Assembly (NCBI GenBank): GCA_036495525.1
Contig: DASXMR010000004.1
Coordinates: 1 to 37,710, forward strand
From: DASXMR01 sp036495525
GTDB lineage: Bacteria > Actinomycetota > Actinomycetes > Streptosporangiales > Streptosporangiaceae
DNA length: 37,710 nucleotides
Reading direction: 5' to 3'
This document shows positions 32,068 to 37,710 of the stretch, piece after piece. The notes beneath the pieces are model-generated. The model searched no databases. It was not told the origin of the DNA and worked only from the letters and a program-made list of their open reading frames with translations. Both the position numbers and the translations under genes were made by a program. How positions within the stretch are numbered: position 1 is the first letter of the stretch; each line of letters opens with the position of its first letter.

Positions 32068-32898
32068 TCAGACATAGAGCCGCCGCCGGTAGGTCAGGTT
32101 GCCCGCGAGTATCCCGGCCAGCGCGATGGCCGCGAGGTAGCCGACGTGCACGGCGGTGCCCGCCAGGGTCGGGTGGCCCAGGCTCAGCGACCTGGCCAGC
32201 GCGACGCCGTGCCACAGCGGCGTGACGTAGGCGATGGGCCGCGCCCAGCCGGGCAGCTGCGACAGCGGGAAGAACGTGCCGGAGAACAGGAACAGGGGGA
32301 TCATCCCGAACCGGAACAGGACGGCGAACATCGTCTCCTTGGACAGGGTGATCGCCCAGGCCTCCACCGGGGTGGCGAACGCCAGCCCGGTGAGCACCCC
32401 GACCGGGATCGTCGCGGCCGCCCAGGGAGAGCGGACCGCGCCGAACGCGCTCATCACGATCAGGAAGACGGTGCTGTTCATGACCAGCCGCATGGTCGTG
32501 AACATGAGGTGCCCGTGGAAGATGTCGGCGGGCCGCAGCGGCGTCGCCGCGGCCGCATAGAAGGTCTTACGCCACTTCACCGAGCCCATCACCGGGTAAG
32601 TGGACTCACTGAGCCCGGTCTCCATCGCCGCGGCGGCCAGCAGCCCTGGAGCGATGAACGCCAGGTAGCTCACGCCGCCCAGGGCCGCGGTGCCGCGCTG
32701 GTCCACCAGCGTGCCAAGGCCGAGTCCCATCGCGCCCAGGTACAGCACCGGGTTGAGCACGCTGGAGTAGATCGAGCCGCGCCAGGTACGCCGGTAGTTG
32801 GTCAGCCAGAACCAGAACTCGCGCAGCCCGAGCGCCCACCAGCCGTGCGCCGGCCCGCTGCTGCGAGCCCCGGTCGCCGGGGTCGCCACGGAGGTCAT
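32068..32898 (-). CDS. ABC-2 type exporter permease (first of two)
   Basis: A 276-residue six-helix permease of the same NodJ/DrrB-like type as its downstream neighbour. Clear segments are SSVLNPVLYLGAMGLGLGTLVDQ, YLAFIAPGLLAAAAMETGLSESTYPVMGSVKWRKTFYAAAATPLRPADIFHG, and GMIPLFLFSGTFFPLSQLPGWARPIAYVTPLWHGVALARSLSLG. The two permeases share layout (for example SESTYPVMGSVKW against DSTYNVFFRLKY), so they look like an old gene duplication that forms a heterodimer. The ATG at 32896-32898 overlaps the ATPase stop by one base, indicating coupled translation. Confidence 0.9.
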   Translation of the reverse strand: MTSVATPATGARSSGPAHGWWALGLREFWFWLTNYRRTWRGSIYSSVLNPVLYLGAMGLGLGTLVDQRGTAALGGVSYLAFIAPGLLAAAAMETGLSESTYPVMGSVKWRKTFYAAAATPLRPADIFHGHLMFTTMRLVMNSTVFLIVMSAFGAVRSPWAAATIPVGVLTGLAFATPVEAWAITLSKETMFAVLFRFGMIPLFLFSGTFFPLSQLPGWARPIAYVTPLWHGVALARSLSLGHPTLAGTAVHVGYLAAIALAGILAGNLTYRRRLYV

Positions 32899-33833
32899 CA
32901 GTCCTCCAGCCGCCGTCCGGTCAGCCGCAGGAAGACGTCCTCCAGCGAGCTGCGCCTGACCAGCGAGGTACGCGGCTCCAGGCCGTGACCGCGAACCGCG
33001 GCCAGCGCCGTGTCGCCATCGGGCACGTAGAGCAGGATCCGGTCAGCCAGCACCTCGATCCGCTCGACGGGCACGTCAGCGAGCTTCTCGGCCGCCTGCT
33101 CGTGCTCGGCGATGTCGAAGCGCAGCTCGAGCACCTCGGGGGTGGAGTAACGCTCGATCAGCTCGCGCGGCGAGCCCTCGGCGGCGAACCGGCCGCCGTC
33201 CATGACCACGAGCCGATCGCAGAGCTGCTCGGCCTCGTCCATGTAGTGCGTGGTCAGCACCAGCGTGACGCCGCGCTGCTTCAGCCGGTAGAGCCGGTCC
33301 CACACCACGTGCCTGGCCTGCGGGTCAAGCCCGGTCGTCGGCTCGTCGAGCAGCAGGATGTCCGGGTTGTTGACCAGCGACCTGGCGATCGTCAGCCGGC
33401 GCTTCATCCCGCCGGACAGCGGCTCGACCTTGTCGTCGGCCCGGTCCGACAGCTGCACGAAGTCCAGCAGCTGGTCGGCCCGCTCGCGGATCAGCGACCT
33501 GGGCAGGCCGAAGTAGCGGCCGTAGACCAGCAGGTTCTCCCGGACCGTCAGCTCGACGTCCAGGGTGTCCTCCTGCGGGACGACCCCGAGCCGGGCACGG
33601 ATGGTCGAGCCGTCGGCGACCGGGTCGAGGCCGAGGATCGACAGCTCGCCGGCCGTCGGCGGAGAGACGCAGCCCACCATCCGCATCGTGGAGGACTTGC
33701 CGGCCCCGTTCGGGCCGAGGAACCCGAATGCCTCGCCGCGCCAGATCTCGAAGTCGATCCCGGCCACGGCCGTGAACTCGCCGAACTTCTTGATCAGCCC
33801 GTGCGCGCTGATGAGGATGTCAGGATCGGGCAC
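32898..33833 (-). CDS. ABC exporter ATPase (DrrA/NodI-like)
   Basis: A 311-residue ATPase powering the two adjacent permeases. Walker A is GPNGAGKSS (41-48 with a leading Gly40), the Q-loop lies in LGVVPQEDTLDVELTVRENL, the signature is LSGGMKRR, Walker B is ILLLDEPTTGLD, and the switch His is in TTHYMDEAEQ. The C-terminal 80 residues form the usual regulatory extension (PEVLELRFDIAEHEQAAEKL). The frame stays open to 34097, but those 88 residues are Arg/Pro/Gly-rich and not ABC-like; the GTG at 33831-33833 gives the family length. No good ribosome site precedes it, and TACTGT lies six bases upstream, so a leaderless message is possible. Confidence 0.92.
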   Translation of the reverse strand: MPDPDILISAHGLIKKFGEFTAVAGIDFEIWRGEAFGFLGPNGAGKSSTMRMVGCVSPPTAGELSILGLDPVADGSTIRARLGVVPQEDTLDVELTVRENLLVYGRYFGLPRSLIRERADQLLDFVQLSDRADDKVEPLSGGMKRRLTIARSLVNNPDILLLDEPTTGLDPQARHVVWDRLYRLKQRGVTLVLTTHYMDEAEQLCDRLVVMDGGRFAAEGSPRELIERYSTPEVLELRFDIAEHEQAAEKLADVPVERIEVLADRILLYVPDGDTALAAVRGHGLEPRTSLVRRSSLEDVFLRLTGRRLED

Positions 33834-34209
33834 CCAGCGACAGTACCTGGTGGTGCCGACAATCTCCGACTGGATTACGCCCGGCCAGGCGGCTGCCGCA
33901 GGGCCGGCAGACGGCCATGGGCGGCTAGTCCCCGGCTGCCCGGTACGGCCCGGCTTAGCGGGGAAAGTACCGGCCAGCCCTCTCGGCCGCGCTGGTGCGG
34001 TAATCTCTCTGGCAGCACTCCCGCCTGTGCTCTGAATCTTGCGTGCCCCGCCATCCCGGCAGTCCCCGGTGCCCGATCGGCACCGGCCATGCCTCAAGAT
34101 CAGGGATAGAAGTAGCAGGCCAGGTTAACGGCCAGCGGGCGGGGTAGGCCCGAGGTCGGTCGAGCGGGTACACGCCAGGTGTGAGCCAGGGGGAAGGAAG
34201 GTCGGCCAG
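33834..34209. other. 376-bp divergent intergenic region with a small hairpin
   Basis: No gene is supported between the exporter ATPase and GtrA starts. The only structure I trust is an 8-bp inverted repeat, CCGGTGCC (34066-34073) and GGCACCGG (34079-34086), with a 5-base CGATC loop. It could be an operator or a short hairpin. The region must carry promoters in both directions, but no clear pair was found. Confidence 0.5.
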
Positions 34210-34893
34210 GTGAGTTTTGCCCGCGGGCTCTATCAGCGGTTCCGGCACCTGATCCACGAGTTCGCCAAGTTCGGCGTCGTCGGCGGCATCGCGTTCATCG
34301 TCACCGAGGTCGTCTTCAACCTGCTCTTCCACAGCGGGCTCGGCACCTTCCTCGCCAACGCGATAGCGACGCTGATCGCAGCCGTCGTCTCCTTCGCCGG
34401 CAACCGCTACTGGACCTTCCGGCACCGTGAGCGGACCGGCATGACCCGCGAGAGCGTGCTGTTCTTCGTGCTGAACGGCATCGGCGTGCTGATCCAGCAG
34501 GCCTGCATCGAGGTCGCCAGGCTCGCGTCCGGCCGCCACGACACGCTGACGGTCAACGTGGCCTTCCTGGTTGGCGTCGCGCTCGCGACGCTGTTCCGCT
34601 GGTGGTCCTACCGGAAGTGGGTCTGGCTGGCACCGCAGTCACCGCAGTCGCCGCAGTCAGCTGCCCCGCCGTCGCCACCGTCACCGCAGACGCCGCTGTC
34701 GGCCGCGCCGCAGCTGGCCGCGCCGGCTGAGGTTGCCCCGGCGGTGCAGCCGCGGCGGGCAGCCGGGCGCCACGCGGCCGGCCGCGGAGAGCCGCGCGGG
34801 TCAGGGCTGTCGGCACCGCGGCCCTACCAGCCGGTCCGAGCCGACCGGCCGGTCAATGGCCTGGCGCCGGACCCCGTGCAGCACCGACCCTGA
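34210..34893 (+). CDS. GtrA-family small membrane protein
   Basis: A 227-residue protein whose first 140 residues form the four-helix GtrA domain: FAKFGVVGGIAFIVTEVVFNLLF, FLANAIATLIAAVVSFAGNRYWTFRH, SVLFFVLNGIGVLIQQACIEVARL and VNVAFLVGVALATLFRWWSYRKWVW. The conserved NRYWTFRH and FRWWSYRKWVW are typical. GtrA proteins are thought to help move polyprenyl-linked sugars across the membrane for cell-envelope glycans. After residue 145 there is a Pro/Ser/Gln-rich cytoplasmic tail with PQSPQSPQS repeats. GTG start at 34210, with GGAAGG about ten bases upstream. It diverges from the exporter operon. Confidence 0.9.
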   Translation: MSFARGLYQRFRHLIHEFAKFGVVGGIAFIVTEVVFNLLFHSGLGTFLANAIATLIAAVVSFAGNRYWTFRHRERTGMTRESVLFFVLNGIGVLIQQACIEVARLASGRHDTLTVNVAFLVGVALATLFRWWSYRKWVWLAPQSPQSPQSAAPPSPPSPQTPLSAAPQLAAPAEVAPAVQPRRAAGRHAAGRGEPRGSGLSAPRPYQPVRADRPVNGLAPDPVQHRP

Positions 34894-35050
34894 CTAGTAC
34901 GGCCACGACCGTTCCCAGCAGCAGCCTGGTGGTGACTGATTCAGCTGGTCTGCGACCCGCCAGGTGCACTTCTTCTTCGACTGCGGGACTTATCAGCCAG
35001 CGCCGCCGCGCTGCCTGGCGGTGGCTGCCGAGCCGCTCCAGGCTGGCGCC

Positions 35051-35914
35051 TCAGCTCGTGCAGTCCTGGCCTGCGTGCTTAAGTAGCTCCCCCAGCGGGA
35101 TGGCCAGTGCGGCTTTCGCCTGCTCGCTGGTCAGCGCGCCGGTAGCTACCAGCCGCCCGATGACATGCTGCTCGCGCGCCTGCGCGGCCGCCGGGAAGCG
35201 CAGCGGGTCGTCCACTGACGGGCCCTGCACCAGGCCGGCCATCAGGGCCGCCTGCGGCCAGCTCAGCCGCTGCGGGGTGGTGCCGAAGTAGCCGCAGCTC
35301 GCGTTCGCCAGGCCGTAGAAGTTGTGCCCGAAGTAGGCGACGTTGGAGTACATCCGGAGGATCTCGGCCCCGCTGTAGCTGAACTTCAGCTTGACCGCGA
35401 GCGCCACCTGCTCAGCCTCGGCGATCAGGCCCGAGCGGCCCGGCGTGTACAGCAGCTTGGCCAGCTGCTGGTAGAGCGTCGCGCCGCCCTGGTCGGTGCC
35501 ATGGCCGGCCAGCGTCGCCAGCATCACCCGGCCGACGGCGATGGGATCCACTCCCGGCTCGCTGTTGAAGCGATGGTCCTCGGTTGCCTCGAGCGCGGCG
35601 GTGAACCGCGGCGGCGCCGGCGGCCCTGGGTAGCTGACGCCGTGCAGCTGGTCCTGCGCGCGCACCAGTTCCCTGGCGTTACCGACCGAAGGGGTGACGA
35701 GCAGCACGCCGCCGAAACCCAGCGCGCCGAGCACGATCGCCCCGGTGGCGAGAGCGGCGACGGCTCGCAGCACCCTGAACACGCGGCGGCGTCGCCGCGG
35801 CCGCTGGCCGGACATGCCAGGCACGATCGGGTGCGGCGAGTCAGAGTACGGCGGCGGCTGGGCCGGCCACCCGTTCGGCCGGGTCTGCTCGTCGGCTGAT
35901 CCCCCGGCTGCCAT
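35051..35914 (-). CDS. Monofunctional GT51 (transglycosylase) domain protein, divergent motifs
   Basis: A 287-residue membrane-anchored protein: a Pro/Gly-rich cytoplasmic start, a basic RRRRRVFRVLR, one membrane helix (AVAALATGAIVLGALGFGGVLLV) and a GT51 domain, with no penicillin-binding domain. GT51 enzymes polymerise lipid II into glycan strands. Motif 1 is EATEDHRFNSEPG (catalytic Glu kept; the usual His before Pro/Gly is Glu). Motif 2 is QGGATLYQQLAK instead of GGSTITQQLAK. Motif 3, usually RKxxE, reads AEAEQ, so its Glu is Gln. The later YFGHNFYGLANASCGYFG and ALMAGLVQGPS are normal. I recall an actinobacterial subfamily with similar changes. ATG at 35914 is preferred to the longer frame to 35959. 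Confidence 0.85.
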   Translation of the reverse strand: MAAGGSADEQTRPNGWPAQPPPYSDSPHPIVPGMSGQRPRRRRRVFRVLRAVAALATGAIVLGALGFGGVLLVTPSVGNARELVRAQDQLHGVSYPGPPAPPRFTAALEATEDHRFNSEPGVDPIAVGRVMLATLAGHGTDQGGATLYQQLAKLLYTPGRSGLIAEAEQVALAVKLKFSYSGAEILRMYSNVAYFGHNFYGLANASCGYFGTTPQRLSWPQAALMAGLVQGPSVDDPLRFPAAAQAREQHVIGRLVATGALTSEQAKAALAIPLGELLKHAGQDCTS

Positions 35915-36092
35915 GCCCGCGCTCGCTTCCCGTCCTGCCCCGGTCCCCCGCCAGAGCACCCTTCCGCGACCGCAGTGAAAACGATCGGGACACCTGGTCA
36001 GTGCCCAGGTTACTGACGGTCCATTCGCGCGTGCGCACCACGTTTGGCTGGCGTTTCACCCAAGTGTGCTGACAGCCAGATCCGGACTGACG

Positions 36093-37710
36093 CTAGGTCG
36101 CGCTCTGGCCGGGCTCGGCGGCGAGCTGGTCGAGGTGAGCGGTGACTTCGCGCATCCGGTAACCCTGGCGGTGGCGGCGCTGGCCGTCGCCACCCCGCTG
36201 CCAGGGCCGGGGCCCGTCCAGCGGGCGGTATTCCACCCCCGCTGCGTCCAGCCGGTCAAGGTGGCCGGCGACCCTCTCACGCAGCGGCGCCGCGGCGCTG
36301 CCCGGGCCGGCGGCGCCCGCCCAGCCGGCCGGACCCCCGGCCCACGTCACCTCGGCGAGCGCGCACGCGCGCGGGAAGATCATGTACTCAAGCTGCCGGG
36401 CGTCGCGGATGTACTCGGTCCAGACCTGGAACTGCGCGCCGGCCAGCCGCGCAGCCGCGGCATCCGGCCAGCCAGGATCGGGCAGCTGCAGCCCGGCCAC
36501 GTCCTGCACTGTCACCGGCCCGCCGATGGCGGCCGGCTCGGCGGCGTCATCTGCCTGGTAGTAGTCGAAGTAGGTAGGGAACACCGGCGCCGCGATCACC
36601 TCGTGCCCCGCCAGCGCGGCGCGCAGCGCGATGTCCATGCCGCGCCAGGCCATCACGATCGTGTCCGGTCGCAGGCCCGCGCCCTCGCCGCCAGCGGCGG
36701 CGCTGCCGAACCCCTCGTCCCAGACCAGCGACCGTGCGCCGAATGAGTCAGCGAGCAGGTCGGCGACCTCGCGCAGGAACCGCGCGTGCAGCGCCTCGGC
36801 GCTGCCGAGACCCAGGGCACGCTGCCGTGCCGTGACCGCTGGATCAGCGCGCCACGAGTCGAGTACGCACTCGTCCCCGCCGATGTGCACGAACCTGGCC
36901 GGGACCGCGGCCAGCAGCTCGCCGAAGATCTCGCCCAGGAAGTCCAGCGTGCCGGACAGCGGGGTCATCAGGTACGGGAAGATCCCCCAGTCGCCGCTGA
37001 CCTGGTAGCCGCCGGCCGGCGGCTGGCCGGCGCCGAGACCGGGCAGCGCGGCGAGCAGCGCGGTGGCGTGGCCAGGTACCTCGATCTCCGGCACCAGCGT
37101 GACCATCCGCTGCGCCGCGTAACTAGAGATCTCGGCGAGGTCGGCGAGCGTGTAGTAACCGCCGTGCGGTACCTGCTCGTAGACCTTGGGCTCCTCGGTG
37201 TTGACGCTGATCCTGGTGTGCGCACGGTGCGATGCGATCTCCTGCAGCGCGGGGTAGCGGTGGCTCTCGATGCGCCAGCCCTGGTCGTCGGTCAGGTGCA
37301 GGTGCAGCCGGTTGATCTTCAGCGCGGCCAGCGCGTCGATCAGCGCGAGCACCTCGCGCTTGGGGAAGAAATGCCTGGCCACGTCCAGATGGGCGCCGCG
37401 CCAGCCGAGCACCGGGGCGTCCTCGATCTCCGCGCACGGAACAGTCCAGGCTGGCCCGGGCACCGGCGCGCTGCGCCACGCCTGGTCGGGCAGCAGCTGG
37501 CGCAGGGTCTGCACCGCGTAAAAGACCCCGGCTTCTCCCCCGGCCGTGATCGTGACCTGGTCCGGCTCGACCCGCAGCCGGTAGCCCTCGGCAGGCAGGT
37601 CAGCCGCGAGGCCGACGGCGATCTCGCCGCCGGACTGGCCCGATTCGCCCGGTGGCGGCTCTTGCGGCCAAGGGAGCCAGCCGAGTGTGCGGCTGACCAC
37701 CGCGGCGGCC
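36093..37710 (-). CDS. GH20 beta-N-acetylhexosaminidase (N-terminus beyond window edge)
   Basis: Releases terminal N-acetylglucosamine or N-acetylgalactosamine through substrate-assisted catalysis. The N-terminal GH20b-like domain has YRLRVEPDQVTITAGGEAGVFYAVQTLRQLLP; the catalytic barrel has WRGAHLDVARHFFPKREVLALIDALAALKINRLHLHLTDDQGWRIE, GGYYTLADLAEISSYAAQRMVTLVPEIEVPGH and the Asp-Glu pair in FVHIGGDEC (Glu codon at 36870-36872), then QVWTEYIRDARQLEYMIFPRACALAEVTW. A GTG at 37698-37700 could start it, but the frame stays open to the right edge and the first domain looks short, so about 40-60 residues are probably missing. A signal peptide cannot be judged. It is upstream of the GT51 gene on the same strand, with 178 bases between. 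Confidence 0.9.
   Translation of the reverse strand, partial: AAAVVSRTLGWLPWPQEPPPGESGQSGGEIAVGLAADLPAEGYRLRVEPDQVTITAGGEAGVFYAVQTLRQLLPDQAWRSAPVPGPAWTVPCAEIEDAPVLGWRGAHLDVARHFFPKREVLALIDALAALKINRLHLHLTDDQGWRIESHRYPALQEIASHRAHTRISVNTEEPKVYEQVPHGGYYTLADLAEISSYAAQRMVTLVPEIEVPGHATALLAALPGLGAGQPPAGGYQVSGDWGIFPYLMTPLSGTLDFLGEIFGELLAAVPARFVHIGGDECVLDSWRADPAVTARQRALGLGSAEALHARFLREVADLLADSFGARSLVWDEGFGSAAAGGEGAGLRPDTIVMAWRGMDIALRAALAGHEVIAAPVFPTYFDYYQADDAAEPAAIGGPVTVQDVAGLQLPDPGWPDAAAARLAGAQFQVWTEYIRDARQLEYMIFPRACALAEVTWAGGPAGWAGAAGPGSAAAPLRERVAGHLDRLDAAGVEYRPLDGPRPWQRGGDGQRRHRQGYRMREVTAHLDQLAAEPGQSAT

Noticed and set aside
31162..32988. 608-codon + strand open frame opposite the two exporter permeases
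   Set aside because: Gln/Arg/Glu/Pro-rich composition typical of an antisense shadow in GC-rich DNA; the opposite strand encodes clear six-helix permeases.
33834..34097. 88-residue N-terminal extension of the exporter ATPase
   Set aside because: Not ABC-like and Arg/Pro-rich; the GTG at 33833 gives the usual family length.
32985..34109. 374-codon + strand open frame opposite the exporter ATPase
   Set aside because: Antisense of a gene with all ABC ATPase motifs; no recognisable fold.
34894..35050. Possible small gene between gtrA-like and GT51 genes
   Set aside because: The frame there is antisense to the GT51 gene for most of its length and Ser/Arg-rich; nothing recognisable.

Overview
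The window is very GC-rich DNA (roughly 70 percent or more by eye) with densely packed genes, frequent GTG starts, many 1-4 base start/stop overlaps and several actinobacterial hallmark families (FolP2-type DHPS-like protein, CBS-containing GuaB1, a Septum_form protein, paired acyl-CoA dehydrogenases, an SGC-type S11 DD-peptidase). It most likely comes from the chromosome of a soil actinomycete; the genus cannot be fixed from sequence alone. No IS element, prophage, CRISPR array, rRNA or tRNA was recognised.

Layout. 1-9400 is mixed: the 3' end of a TetR regulator, an EamA/DMT transporter, folP2 divergent from guaB1, a secreted DD-carboxypeptidase convergent with an alpha/beta hydrolase, then a translationally coupled pair (metal-dependent cyclase/hydrolase plus thiamine-diphosphate enzyme) closed by a strong hairpin. 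Behind it lies a remnant of an ammonium transporter.

9400-19955 is the most coherent locus: a LacI-family regulator with two near-identical 16-bp operators, a complete Opp/Dpp-type ABC importer (two permeases, two ATPases, lipoprotein binding protein) and a GH3 glycosidase with PA14 and fibronectin-like domains but no signal peptide. All run on the + strand and end at a perfect 15-bp-stem terminator. I read it as an oligosaccharide uptake and intracellular hydrolysis system that uses a peptide-type transporter.

19961-26948 is a catabolic block: a six-gene minus-strand run (acyl-CoA dehydrogenase, FabG-like SDR, an overlapping pair of acyl-CoA dehydrogenases, a second SDR, a VOC protein) diverging from a phosphotriesterase-like lactonase across a 68-bp spacer with the palindrome TACCGGCCGGTA. 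The set suggests CoA-thioester beta-oxidation of a branched, alicyclic or lactone-bearing compound.

26960-37710 holds a membrane-anchored Septum_form protein, a DUF885 metallopeptidase-like protein, a class I glutamine amidotransferase, a three-gene ABC-2 exporter, a GtrA membrane protein, a small GT51 glycosyltransferase with altered motifs and the 3' part of a GH20 beta-N-acetylhexosaminidase that runs off the right edge.
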